A stretch of 64,000 bases of DNA from Spirosoma spitsbergense DSM 19989 (lineage in GTDB: Bacteria > Bacteroidota > Bacteroidia > Cytophagales > Spirosomataceae), in NCBI RefSeq assembly GCF_000374085.1, contig NZ_KB893511.1, forward strand, positions 263-64,262, read 5' to 3'. Below are positions 15,577 through 24,814 of this stretch, piece after piece. The stretch's first letter is position 1. Every line of letters begins with the position of its first letter. The notes below the pieces were generated by a model. It was not told where the DNA came from, ran no database searches, and saw only the letters and a program-made list of their open reading frames with translations. The translations under genes and the position numbers were made by a program.

Positions 15577-17832
15577 TCAGTTGATGGATGATGAAGGAAG
15601 CGCGAACGCTACATACGAGCCCCCGGATTTTAGCCCGTATCGGGTGCCTCCGCAGGCAATAGCTACATACTGTTTTCCGGCAACGCTGTATGTAATGGGC
15701 GTAGCAAAGCCTCCGGCAGGCAGTTTTTGTTCCCAGATTACTTTACCCGTTTTCCGGTCGAACGCGCGCAGTTTCTGATCGTAAGTAGCAGCAATGAACA
15801 GAAGCCCGCCCGCCGTAACAAGCGGCCCGCCGTGATTTTCGGTACCGGTCTGGGTTAAGCCTTGTTTCACCAATTCCGGGTATTCACCCAGGGGTACTTG
15901 CCAGCGGTACTCGCCCGTATTGAGGTCGATGGCGTTGAGCGTGCCCCAGGGCGGTTTTATGGCTGGATAGCCGTCCTGATCCCGAAACTGGATATTGCCG
16001 TTGTTCAGGTATGGCGAAACATACGGAAAATCGGCGTTTGGTGCGGTGGCAAGGGCATTTGTTGCCTGGTGCATATCGGCAGATGATGGGGTGGCAGGTT
16101 CAGTATGCAACAGGAAATTGACGATGGCTTCGCGGTCATCTTTAGGAAGATGGCTAAAGGAAGGCATCCGTCCCCGTCCCGTCGTCAGCAGGGCGTTAAT
16201 CTGGCTTCGGTCCAGGCGGTTGCCCACATTGGCCAGATTCGGATACGCCTGATTGGTGCTGGCAACGGTAGTCTCTTTCGTGTTGATGGCGTGGCAGGCT
16301 GCACAGTTTGTGTTGAACAGTGCAGCGCCCCGGGTGAGGGTTACGCCACCGGGCGATGCCTGCGTGTTCCGCATTTTGAGCCACCACAGCATGTTGTTGC
16401 CGTTGACGTAGAAAACCCCCTCCGGGTCGGCAGCGGTGCCACCCCATTCGGCTCCGCCCCCTACGCCAAAAATAAGGGAGCCTTCTTCGCTGGGCGGCAG
16501 CCATTTATTGCCCTGTTTACTGTTTTTAAACCGTTCCAGCACATACGCCCGTGCTTCGGGCGTGCGGTTGGTGATGGTTCCCTCGTCGAGGTGCTGCAAG
16601 GCGAACGGGGCCGGTTTGGTCGGTACGGGTTGCGTGGGCCAGGGCTTTTCGCCGGGCAGGGCAGGGGAGGTGGGCGCAGCCATTTCGCGAATTGGAAACA
16701 GCGGTTTGCCCGTCTCGCGCTCGAAGACAAACACGTATCCATCTTTGGTGGCCTGGGCTACGGCATCGACTTTACGGGGCCGACCGTCGGGACCCTGATG
16801 CGTTACGGTCAGCAGGTTGGGCGGGCAGGGAATATCCCGGTCCCAGAGGTCGTGGTGAACGGTCTGAAAATGCCAGATGCGTTTGCCCGTTTTGGCATCG
16901 AGGGCTAAAATACAGTTGGCAAACAGGTTTTTGCCCGCCCGGTCTCCGCCATAAAAATCGACCGAAGGCGAGCCGGTTCCGGTAAAGACGATACCCCGTT
17001 TTTCGTCGACCACCATACCGGCCCAGCAGTTGGCTCCGCCAATTTTTTTGTAGGAGTCTTTCATCCAGGTTTCGTAACCGTACTCGCCCGGTAGTGGAAT
17101 GGTGTGAAAGGTCCAGGCCAGTTTGCCCGTGCGCACGCTGAACGCCCGAATGTTGCCCGGTGGCGCGTCGCCCCCTTCGCTCATGCTGGAACCAACGATA
17201 ATCAGGTCCTTGTAAATGACGCCCGGTGTCGTATTGCGGATGGATAGGTTACTCACGTCATGACCGAGGGTTTTTGCATCGCCCAGTCCTTCGTGCAAAT
17301 CCACTTCGCCGTTTTGACCAAAGCTGTTTATCAATTTACCCGTTTGGGCATTCACGGCGTAGAGCGAAGCCCCGGACGAGTACAGAATACGTTTATCCGT
17401 GCCGCTGCTCCGGGAGCCGCTGCTCCAGTACGTTACCCCCCGTAGTGGGTGAAAACGGGGTTGTTTGTCCGGATTGGCATACGGGTCAAATGTCCAGCGT
17501 TGCCTGCCCGTAGCGGCATCAACGGCAAAGAGTTTATGGCGGGGCGTAGTGCCATATAGTACGCCATCGACCACAATGGGCTGGCACTGAATATCCATAC
17601 CCCGTTTGGTGGAATCGTTATTCTCGCCCGTGTCAAACGTCCAGGCCAATTGTAAATTTTTAACGGTTTGGGTATTAACCTGCGTTAGGGGTGAATAACG
17701 GTTTCCAGCCGCATTACCGCCATAGGTTGGCCAGTCCTGCCGGGCCGGGTCCGGTTTGTGACTTGAAACCAGACCCAAACCACCAATCAATAGGGTAATA
17801 GCAACGGAAAATTGGTAAGCAGTACGGTTCAT
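15577..17832 (-). CDS. PQQ-dependent dehydrogenase with inserted cytochrome c domain
   Basis: A 751-residue exported quinoprotein. A Sec signal (residues 1-24) leads into beta-propeller repeats with DWPTYGGNAAGNRYSPLTQ, characteristic of PQQ glucose/alcohol dehydrogenases. A cytochrome c module interrupts the propeller: heme motif CAACH at 510-514, axial Met candidate in GRGRMPSF. The propeller then resumes (ENHGGPLVTAGGLLF, FDRKTGKVIW) to the end. It is inferred to oxidise an aldose in the periplasm, passing electrons through its own heme. Position next to a mutarotase-like gene and before dgoK suggests galactose or a similar sugar. Its start overlaps the upstream gene by four bases. Confidence 0.88.
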   Translation of the reverse strand: MNRTAYQFSVAITLLIGGLGLVSSHKPDPARQDWPTYGGNAAGNRYSPLTQVNTQTVKNLQLAWTFDTGENNDSTKRGMDIQCQPIVVDGVLYGTTPRHKLFAVDAATGRQRWTFDPYANPDKQPRFHPLRGVTYWSSGSRSSGTDKRILYSSGASLYAVNAQTGKLINSFGQNGEVDLHEGLGDAKTLGHDVSNLSIRNTTPGVIYKDLIIVGSSMSEGGDAPPGNIRAFSVRTGKLAWTFHTIPLPGEYGYETWMKDSYKKIGGANCWAGMVVDEKRGIVFTGTGSPSVDFYGGDRAGKNLFANCILALDAKTGKRIWHFQTVHHDLWDRDIPCPPNLLTVTHQGPDGRPRKVDAVAQATKDGYVFVFERETGKPLFPIREMAAPTSPALPGEKPWPTQPVPTKPAPFALQHLDEGTITNRTPEARAYVLERFKNSKQGNKWLPPSEEGSLIFGVGGGAEWGGTAADPEGVFYVNGNNMLWWLKMRNTQASPGGVTLTRGAALFNTNCAACHAINTKETTVASTNQAYPNLANVGNRLDRSQINALLTTGRGRMPSFSHLPKDDREAIVNFLLHTEPATPSSADMHQATNALATAPNADFPYVSPYLNNGNIQFRDQDGYPAIKPPWGTLNAIDLNTGEYRWQVPLGEYPELVKQGLTQTGTENHGGPLVTAGGLLFIAATYDQKLRAFDRKTGKVIWEQKLPAGGFATPITYSVAGKQYVAIACGGTRYGLKSGGSYVAFALPSSSIN

Positions 17833-18812
17833 GGAGCAGTAGTCTGGTAAAATTCGTATTTGATTGTCCAGGTCACTTCTTCACCGGGTTTGGCTCTCAG
17901 GTGAATGTATGGCTCCGGGCAGGAGGTAGTAGCGCAGGCCCAATACACTAATTTCTCCAGGGGACGGTTGCTGGTGGCGTGTACCCCGGCTCCGGTTTTC
18001 AGGTTTTCGATGCGCATGTCATACGAGTCGGCCGTTAGGCCGAAGCCCTGTAATCCCGCGCTGTACACCTGCTCCCGTTCATTCAGGTTGCGGGTGTAGA
18101 TCAGGGTTTTATCCTGGGTAACAATGGTCGTGCCAAAGCCTTTACCCTGGCCCGTTACGGCAAACGGAAACCGGATGGCTACGGTGGGCCCGGTGGGTTG
18201 CTGGTCGATTATCCAGAAGTTATGGTTATAAACACTGGTTTCGATTAGCTTCTGCCCCGTGTTTTTTAGTCGGTGTTCCAGCACGAGTTCGGGCTTGCCC
18301 TTCACCAATTTTACGGTTTTGCTGTAGCGGTACCCGTAGCCGCTGGCATCGGTCAGCTCATGCGTAAATGTTACCGCGTCGGTGAACCGTGCCTGCTTCT
18401 GCGTTTTCACTGTTCGTTTCCCATAGTCGGCCACGGTATGCACGGTAGCAAAAGCATACGGCTTCTCATCGACTCTCCGCAAAGCCCCCACGCCGATTTT
18501 TACGAACGTATCACCGGGTTTGGCTTCGGTAAAGCCCAGCGGGGTAAACTCTTCGGCGGGGCCGTTGATCGCGTCGTGGAAATAAGGGTCGTAGTGTTGA
18601 AACCATTGCTCAATGTAACTATGCCCGTTCCAGTCAAGGTTTTTAAACGCCCCGGCCCAGTCGAAGCGGGTACCCCGGTAATACCCCTGCGCGGTATCGG
18701 GCAGGTACAGCGTGGTGGTAATCAGGCCGTTGGAAAGCGTGATCTGGGGCGGTTCGGCGGTCGGTTTTTGGCTGGTTAGCAAAAGCAGCCAGATAAGAAG
18801 CATTGGAGCCAT
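17829..18812 (-). CDS. Secreted aldose 1-epimerase-like (galactose mutarotase fold) protein
   Basis: A 327-residue exported protein with a short Sec signal (about 1-18). The rest is beta-rich. RFDWAGAF, EQWFQHYDPYFHDAINGPAEEF, YSKTVKLVKGKPELVLEHRLKNTG and TSVYNHNFWIID resemble the sugar-binding face of mutarotase-like proteins. It overlaps the PQQ dehydrogenase gene by four bases, so the two are made together. A role supplying the correct sugar anomer, or sugar binding, for the dehydrogenase is inferred. The family call is by pattern and not certain. Confidence 0.6.
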   Translation of the reverse strand: MAPMLLIWLLLLTSQKPTAEPPQITLSNGLITTTLYLPDTAQGYYRGTRFDWAGAFKNLDWNGHSYIEQWFQHYDPYFHDAINGPAEEFTPLGFTEAKPGDTFVKIGVGALRRVDEKPYAFATVHTVADYGKRTVKTQKQARFTDAVTFTHELTDASGYGYRYSKTVKLVKGKPELVLEHRLKNTGQKLIETSVYNHNFWIIDQQPTGPTVAIRFPFAVTGQGKGFGTTIVTQDKTLIYTRNLNEREQVYSAGLQGFGLTADSYDMRIENLKTGAGVHATSNRPLEKLVYWACATTSCPEPYIHLRAKPGEEVTWTIKYEFYQTTAP

Positions 18813-18826
18813 AACAGTTGTTTTTT

Positions 18827-18860
18827 CCTTCCAGCGCAGGCCCGGGCCTGCGCTGGAAGG
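18827..18860. promoter_or_regulatory. Perfect 34-bp palindrome between susD and downstream genes
   Basis: Two 17-base arms with no spacer are exact reverse complements (CCTTCCAGCGCAGGCCC and GGGCCTGCGCTGGAAGG). The element lies in the 57 bases between the susD stop (18870) and the mutarotase-like start (18812). No U-run follows on the transcribed strand. It is inferred to be an RNA hairpin that stabilises the upstream susCD message or attenuates downstream expression, rather than a full terminator. A repressor site is an alternative. Confidence 0.75.
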
Positions 18861-18869
18861 CTGCAGAAA

Positions 18870-20345
18870 TTAATTCAAATTCGGGTTGATCGATGTATCT
18901 GTGTAGGGCAGCGGGAACCAGTAATTAGCCTTGGTGATGGGTTTGATGGGCTGTAAATCGTCGGGACTTTTGGCGGCATTGGCGGCTTCAACGCGCTCCA
19001 GCCGGATCAAATCGAACCAGCGGGTGCGCTCGCAGGCAAACTCCCAGGCCCGCTCCTGTACCACCGCATCGGCAAACTGCGTGGCTGTCAAGCCGTCGCC
19101 CGGCGTTAGTGCCTTCGTTCCGGCGGGCAAGCCCCGCAGCCGGATCTGATTCAGCGCGTCGTAAGCGGCCTGGTCGGGGCCGCCCGTTCCCCGTGCTTTG
19201 GCTTCGGCATAAACAGTCAGCACGTGGGCGTAGCGCATCATGACCGACGGTAGCGAACTACTGGAGGTCACTACGTTTCCTTTGATGTACCATTTCTTGT
19301 AGTATGGGTGCCGGGTAAGGCTTTGCTGCCAGGGAATCTTAGTAGCTCCCAGCCCAAACTCCGTGCGGAACGTGGCGTCTTTGCGGGGGCCTTCGGGGAA
19401 ATTTTTAAAGAAATTCAGTTCCGAGAACATATCGTCCCAGCCGCCTTCTTCGCCGGGCATGGCTGTATTGCCATAGGTGGCGTTGGCCGTACCGCTACCG
19501 CCCGCAAACCCACTAATCTGAAAAACGGCTTCGGGCGTGCCCAATACGGTTGGGTCATTTTCGAAAACAGCCGCAAAGGTGGGTAGCAACTGAAACCCGT
19601 ATCTGGCACTGTTCTCAATGACCTCTTTGGCTTTGGCCGCTGCCAGGTCGTACTTGTCGGTTTGTTTGAGGGGCCAGCCCGCCATTGTCAGGTAAACATC
19701 AGCCAGAAACGCTTTAGCGGCTCCGGCGTTGGGACGGCCTGGGTCGCGCTTGGTATTGGGCAGCATGGTTTCGGCCTTTTTCAGATCAGCCACGATCAGG
19801 TTATAGACCTGTTCGGGTGATGATTTTTTGATGGTCAGCAAACTGTCCGAATACTCGCCCGACATCACTAACGGAATATTCCCGTAAAAACGGGTCAGCC
19901 AGTAGTACGAAAAGCCCCGGATAAAATAGGCTTCGCCCGCAATGATGTCGATGGTAGCTTTGGTGCCAACGGTTTTTGAATAGTTGTTGATCACGTTATT
20001 GGCCCCCTGAATAGCTTTGTAGCAGCCATTATACACCGCCCCCGACCGCTGATTGGTGGTCGATACGTTGAACTGGTCGAACTCGCGCCAGTCGGCTTTG
20101 TTGCTGGCGGGGTGTGTCGTTACATCGTCGGCACCCAGTACGGCACCATTGGCCGAGGGGTGAATGAATCCCATCGACCACTGCGAGGCCAGCCCTTTAT
20201 AGGAGCCCGTCAGGGCCGATTCCAGCCCGGCCTGCGTGGACAGGACGTTGGGGCCGTATAGCAGCCCGGTGGTGTCTTCTTCGAGGTATCCTTTGCAGCC
20301 TGCTACCAGCATAACAGCCAGGAAAATGATCGCTATCTTTTTCAT
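18870..20345 (-). CDS. SusD/RagB family outer membrane lipoprotein
   Basis: A 491-residue SusD-like lipoprotein. A lipobox LAVMLVAGC is followed by TPR-like helices: GANNVINNY, GEAYFIRGFSYYWLTRFYGNIPLV, AAKAFLADVYLTMAGWP and a C-terminal RWFDLIRLERVEAAN, PIKPITKANYWFPLPYTD typical of the family. It sits on the outer face of the outer membrane, capping the SusC channel encoded 19 bases upstream. The ligand is inferred from context to be a galactose-type glycan or sugar acid. Confidence 0.92.
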   Translation of the reverse strand: MKKIAIIFLAVMLVAGCKGYLEEDTTGLLYGPNVLSTQAGLESALTGSYKGLASQWSMGFIHPSANGAVLGADDVTTHPASNKADWREFDQFNVSTTNQRSGAVYNGCYKAIQGANNVINNYSKTVGTKATIDIIAGEAYFIRGFSYYWLTRFYGNIPLVMSGEYSDSLLTIKKSSPEQVYNLIVADLKKAETMLPNTKRDPGRPNAGAAKAFLADVYLTMAGWPLKQTDKYDLAAAKAKEVIENSARYGFQLLPTFAAVFENDPTVLGTPEAVFQISGFAGGSGTANATYGNTAMPGEEGGWDDMFSELNFFKNFPEGPRKDATFRTEFGLGATKIPWQQSLTRHPYYKKWYIKGNVVTSSSSLPSVMMRYAHVLTVYAEAKARGTGGPDQAAYDALNQIRLRGLPAGTKALTPGDGLTATQFADAVVQERAWEFACERTRWFDLIRLERVEAANAAKSPDDLQPIKPITKANYWFPLPYTDTSINPNLN

Positions 20346-20364
20346 GTCTTTGATGTTTTGAGAG

Positions 20365-23355
20365 TTAGAAGCCTAGGTTCAGGCCAAGGGTATAGTTTTT
20401 GGCGTTTGGATACGAGCCGTAGTCGATGCCAATAGCCGTATCCAGGTTTGAACCAACGTTGCTCGACTCCGGATCGGGACCTTTATAGGTGGTAAACGTC
20501 AGCAGGTTGGTCGCGCTGAAAAACACCCGGATGGTGCCCTTGTTTTTGGTAAACGCCGTTGGAAGATTATACGACAGGCTCACGTTTTTCAGCCGGACAA
20601 AACTACCGTCTTCGATGAAGCGGCTGGATTGGGTAAAGGGCTGGTAGGTTCTGGTAAACGCGGGTATATCCGACGTTTCGTTGCCGGGCCGGTAATAATC
20701 CCGGATTTCGGACAGGATAAACTGCCGCGCATCGCCCGAACCCGACAAGGCAGCCGCCCGCGTGTAGTTTAGCTTGTCGACCCCAAATACGGCGTTGAAG
20801 AATACATTCAGCGTCAGCCCTTTATACGTAAACGTGTTGTTCCAGCCCCCGGTTAGTTTAGGAAATGCCCGGCCAATAATCTGGAAATCGTCGGTTGTAA
20901 TCGAGTTGTCGCCGTTGCGGTCCTCGTAGCGCGGGTCGCCCGGTACGCGGCCAAATTTGGCGGCCAGGTCGGCTTCGTTGGGTTTAAACGTACCGAGATA
21001 ATTCAGGCCCCAGTACGAGCCGAGTGGTTCGCCGGGCATGAGCATGAACTCGTTGGTCGTTGACATACCCGCCCCCACGCCCGTACCCGTACCTAACCGG
21101 GCCAGACCGCCCAGACTGATGACCCTGTTTTTCAGCGTGGACAGGTTCAGATTGGTTTCCCACTGGAAATCAGTACTACGAACCGGCGTGCCGCCCAGGG
21201 TAAACTCGAATCCTTTGTTTTCAACCTCGCCGATGTTTCGGGTTTGCGTGCCGCCACCGGCATAACTCGGCAGGGCCGCATTAAGCAGCAGGTCGGTGGT
21301 GTTTTTGTGGAAGTAATCGGCTTCAATGTGAATCCGGCCGTTCATGAATTCCATTTCTACCCCCACGTCCGTTTGGCGGGTGGTTTCCCATTTCAGGTTT
21401 TGGTTGCCCTGGTTGCCCTGATTCACACCGGCCACAGCCGCCGTATTGTTAAAGGCGACGAACACCGTGTTGTAGGGCGACAGCGTGGCGTACGGGTTGA
21501 TGGCCTGACTGCCGGTCATACCCCAGCTACCCCGAAGCTTGAGGTTGCTGAATACGTTTAGGTCTTTAATGAACTTCTCCTCCGAAAGCCGCCAGCCCAG
21601 GGCCACCGACGGGAACACGCTGTACTTGTTATCCGGTCCGAACTTGGACGACCCATCCCGCCGGACGGCAGCCGTAACCAGGTATCGGTCTTTGTAGGCG
21701 TAATTGACCCGGCCCAGCAGTGAGAATAGCGTCCATTTCTGATAGCCCGATGCGACCGAAGCCGCCGAGTTTCCGCCGATATTGTCGAACCCCAACTGCG
21801 GAAACCGCAGGCCGGTGGCTGTAGCGGTGAAGTTTCGGTTGGTGAATTGCTGCGTTTCCAGCACGCCCACCGCCGTAATGGAATGATTGCCGACGTTCAG
21901 ATTGTAGGTCAGGTTGTTAGTGTTTTGTAGCGTTACTAAATCTGCCGAATAGCGGTTGGCGTTGGGGTTATTGTTCGAGAGCCGCTGGCCGGTAAAGTTC
22001 AGGTTCTGGGCGTTCAGGTAATTGACGGCATACTGGACATCAAAAGACAACCCTTTTATGGGCAGCCTGTAATTCAGTCCCCCAATCACGTTAAACGTAG
22101 CCCGGTCGGCATTGATGGACTGGTCGTAGAGGTGATCCAGCGGATTACGGGCTACTGAACCAATGGGGTCCGTAAAGGTGGGCTGTCCGTCGGTTCCGTA
22201 GGCGGGGGTAGTGGGGGCCCAGGCCAGTACCTGAATCAGGGCACCGCCCCCGTTGGTGTTATGATTCTGGGTTTTTGTGCCCGACAGATTCAGTCTCAGG
22301 CTCAGTTTGTCGTTGAGCTGCGTTGTCAGATTGGTCCGGAGAATATACCGTTTGAAGTCGCTGTTCTCCACGATGCCTTTCTGCCCCACGTAGTTCCCCG
22401 AAATCAGGAATGTCGATTTATCACTACCGCCCGAAACCGTTACCTGATGCTGCTGTCCGCTTCCTCTCCGAAAAATTAAACTCTGCCAGTCGGTGCCGCC
22501 GTTCTGCTTGTAATCCGCTACCTGAGCCGCCGAAAAGGGTGGGGTGGAGCCGGTAGCCGTAGCGCGGGTGTTTACTATCTCCGCAAACTCCCCAGCGGGC
22601 AGCACATCGTAGCGTTTGATCACGTTCGATACGCTCGCCTGTCCTTCATACATCACTTTGATGCCTTTTGCGCCCCGTTTGGTCGTGATAATGACCACGC
22701 CATTGGCACCCCGACTGCCGTAAATAGAGGTCGAGGCCGCATCTTTCAGCACCTGAATCGTGGCAATGTCACTGGGGTTTATGAAGTTGAAATCGGCGCC
22801 CACGTAGCCATCAATCACGTAAAGTGGGTTGTTGTCGCCTAAAACGGAGTTGGCGCCCCGAACCCGGATGCGGGCATCGCCCCCCGGTGCGCCGTTGGCC
22901 TGGGTTACCTGCACACCAGCCGCCCGACCCTGTAGTACCTGATCCAGGCGCGTGATGGGCTGCTGGGCAAATTCTTTCGTAGAAATGGCCGTCAGCGCGC
23001 CCGTCACGTCGGTTTTTTTCTGGGTTCCGTAACCGACTACGACTACTTCATTGAGCGTTTTCAGGTCCTCCGACAGTTGCACATTCACATCCGTTCGTCC
23101 ATTGACCGGCACGGTTTGACTGGTATAGCCAATATTCGAGAAGATAAGCGAAGCCGTACCCGGAGCATTCAGTACGAAGTTTCCGGCGGCATCGGTGGCG
23201 GTTCCGGTGGTGGTGCCTGCCACCTGCACATTTACGCCGGGTAGCCCTTCGTTGTCAGGGCCGGTTACCTTTCCGGTAATGCGACTGGTTTGCGCAAAAG
23301 CGTAGCTCTGGCCGAGCAGCAGCAGCAGAACAACGAGTTTTACAGGGTTTTTCAT
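20365..23355 (-). CDS. SusC/RagA TonB-linked outer membrane transporter
   Basis: A 996-residue TonB-dependent transporter. A signal peptide (about 1-21) is followed by a carboxypeptidase-like domain (ITGKVTGPDNEGLPGVNVQV), a TonB-box region (LNEVVVVGYGTQKKTDVTGA), the plug (QPITRLDQVLQGRAAGVQV, IRVRGANSVLG) and a barrel ending in NYTLGLNLGF. Length and order match the SusC family. It is paired with the SusD 19 bases downstream and lies after the galactonate dehydratase gene, so it is probably part of the same sugar-acid locus. Confidence 0.94.
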   Translation of the reverse strand: MKNPVKLVVLLLLLGQSYAFAQTSRITGKVTGPDNEGLPGVNVQVAGTTTGTATDAAGNFVLNAPGTASLIFSNIGYTSQTVPVNGRTDVNVQLSEDLKTLNEVVVVGYGTQKKTDVTGALTAISTKEFAQQPITRLDQVLQGRAAGVQVTQANGAPGGDARIRVRGANSVLGDNNPLYVIDGYVGADFNFINPSDIATIQVLKDAASTSIYGSRGANGVVIITTKRGAKGIKVMYEGQASVSNVIKRYDVLPAGEFAEIVNTRATATGSTPPFSAAQVADYKQNGGTDWQSLIFRRGSGQQHQVTVSGGSDKSTFLISGNYVGQKGIVENSDFKRYILRTNLTTQLNDKLSLRLNLSGTKTQNHNTNGGGALIQVLAWAPTTPAYGTDGQPTFTDPIGSVARNPLDHLYDQSINADRATFNVIGGLNYRLPIKGLSFDVQYAVNYLNAQNLNFTGQRLSNNNPNANRYSADLVTLQNTNNLTYNLNVGNHSITAVGVLETQQFTNRNFTATATGLRFPQLGFDNIGGNSAASVASGYQKWTLFSLLGRVNYAYKDRYLVTAAVRRDGSSKFGPDNKYSVFPSVALGWRLSEEKFIKDLNVFSNLKLRGSWGMTGSQAINPYATLSPYNTVFVAFNNTAAVAGVNQGNQGNQNLKWETTRQTDVGVEMEFMNGRIHIEADYFHKNTTDLLLNAALPSYAGGGTQTRNIGEVENKGFEFTLGGTPVRSTDFQWETNLNLSTLKNRVISLGGLARLGTGTGVGAGMSTTNEFMLMPGEPLGSYWGLNYLGTFKPNEADLAAKFGRVPGDPRYEDRNGDNSITTDDFQIIGRAFPKLTGGWNNTFTYKGLTLNVFFNAVFGVDKLNYTRAAALSGSGDARQFILSEIRDYYRPGNETSDIPAFTRTYQPFTQSSRFIEDGSFVRLKNVSLSYNLPTAFTKNKGTIRVFFSATNLLTFTTYKGPDPESSNVGSNLDTAIGIDYGSYPNAKNYTLGLNLGF

Positions 23356-23468
23356 TAGAGTTGGGGGTTTTCTGGTTTAGTAAGGAATAGAGATTGGGAT
23401 GCGTTATCGGGGGTTGGTCATAGAATGCCGGGAATACCGGTGATGCTTAACCGCTGGCAGGGGTTCAT

Positions 23469-24701
23469 TTACCAGTCCACCACCGAGCCATCCAGTTCGT
23501 TGTACGACTCCGGGTTTTTCCAGTCGTGGCCGATTTTGTCTTTCATCAGGGCCTCGTCCAGTTCAACGCCCAGTCCGGGTCCCTTCGGAATCATAACGGT
23601 GCCGTCTTTCTGGAGCTGGAACGGCTTTTTCAGGTAGCCTTCGCCCAGCGTCACCTGCTCCTGCACCAGGAAGTTAGGAATGCTGGCGGCCAGATTCAGG
23701 CCCACGGCCAGCGAGATTGGTCCCATCGGGTTGTGCGGAGCGATGGGCACATAATAGGCTTCGGCCATGCCTGCTATCAGGCGCCCTTCGGTGATGCCGC
23801 CCGCGTGGCACAGGTCGGGCTGGATGATGCTGGCGGCTCCTTTTTCGAGGATTTCGCGGAAGCCCCATTTGGTAAAAATACGTTCGCCGGTGGCAATGGG
23901 AAGGTGGGTGCCCCGGGCAATGTCCACCATCGTGTCTACGTTCTGCGCCTGGCAGGGCTCCTCCACAAACATGGGCTTGTACGGCTCCAGCTCTTTAATC
24001 AGCACCTTTGCCAACTGGGGCGAAACAGCCCCGTGAAAGTCAATGGCGATGTCCATATCGTCGCCCCCGGCATCGCGCAGGGACGCGAAATTGTCCACCG
24101 CGTATTTAATGAATTTCGGATTCTCGACAATATTGGCCGGGTGCTGTTTGGCTATGCCGGTTTTGATAACGGTGAATCCGAGCGCTTTTTGCTGCTTGAT
24201 CTGTTCCGCATTACTGGCCCGGCCGTACACGCGTACCCGGTCGCGGGTGGGGCCGCCGAGGAGTTCATAGACGGGTACGTTGAGTAGTTTGCCTTTGATG
24301 TCCCAGAGGGCGTGGTCGATGCCGCTGAGAGCCGAGGTCAGGATGGGGCCACCCCGGTAAAAGGCGTGGCGGTAAATGGCCTGCCAGTGATGTACTACCG
24401 CCCGCGGGTCTTTGCCAATCAAATACGGCTCCACTTCTTTAATGGCCGCCTGAATAGTCAGCGCGCGGCCTTCGAGCAGCGGTTCGCCCAAGCCGTACAC
24501 ACCCGCGTCGGTGTGGATTTTGAGGAAAATCCAGCGGGGTTTCACCAGAAACGTTTCGAGCTTCGTGATTTTCACCTTGCCATACTCCCGAAACGGTTCG
24601 GGTTTGGCGGCATAGACTGATTCGGGCAAAACGGTGGCGATGCCAGCCACCCCCAGGACAGATTGAATGGCATTACGCCGGGAAATTCGGGTTGATTTCA
24701 T
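23469..24701 (-). CDS. dgoD: Galactonate dehydratase-like enolase-superfamily enzyme with Tat signal
   Basis: A 410-residue mandelate-racemase-type enzyme. From residue 42 (KVKITKLETFLVKPRWIFL) it closely follows E. coli DgoD. The family acid/base and metal residues are present: D221 and H223 in DFHG, E247 in VEEP, E273 in GER, and H323 in APHNP. A 30-40 residue N-terminal extension begins with SRRNAIQ and a hydrophobic stretch ending VYAA, a twin-arginine export signal absent from cytoplasmic DgoD. It is inferred to dehydrate D-galactonate to 2-keto-3-deoxygalactonate in the periplasm. dgoK and aldolase genes follow downstream. Confidence 0.88.
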   Translation of the reverse strand: MKSTRISRRNAIQSVLGVAGIATVLPESVYAAKPEPFREYGKVKITKLETFLVKPRWIFLKIHTDAGVYGLGEPLLEGRALTIQAAIKEVEPYLIGKDPRAVVHHWQAIYRHAFYRGGPILTSALSGIDHALWDIKGKLLNVPVYELLGGPTRDRVRVYGRASNAEQIKQQKALGFTVIKTGIAKQHPANIVENPKFIKYAVDNFASLRDAGGDDMDIAIDFHGAVSPQLAKVLIKELEPYKPMFVEEPCQAQNVDTMVDIARGTHLPIATGERIFTKWGFREILEKGAASIIQPDLCHAGGITEGRLIAGMAEAYYVPIAPHNPMGPISLAVGLNLAASIPNFLVQEQVTLGEGYLKKPFQLQKDGTVMIPKGPGLGVELDEALMKDKIGHDWKNPESYNELDGSVVDW

Positions 24702-24724
24702 GAGGAAGTTGGGTTTGTAAGTGC

Positions 24725-24813
24725 ATGGTTTATCGCTTATGGCGGTGCGGCTGGAGCCAGCAAGTGCGTCAGCGTTAAGACCGAACCACCATAAACCATA
24801 AATCAGAAACCAT
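24725..24813. repeat. Intergenic GTTTATGG/CCATAAAC inverted element
   Basis: The gap between two dehydratase genes contains GGTTTAT and TTATGGCGGT words on the left (24725-24746) and ACCACCATAAACCAT words on the right (24785-24813), which are reverse complements with mismatches. The same words appear at 52541-52596 and 57787-57888. This would form an RNA stem-loop between two cistrons of the operon. Function unknown. Confidence 0.6.
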
Positions 24814-24814
24814 T

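Noticed and set aside
16105-16908. A 267-codon plus-strand ORF opposite the PQQ dehydrogenase
   Set aside because: Shadow of the strongly supported minus-strand gene; no recognisable motif or start signal.
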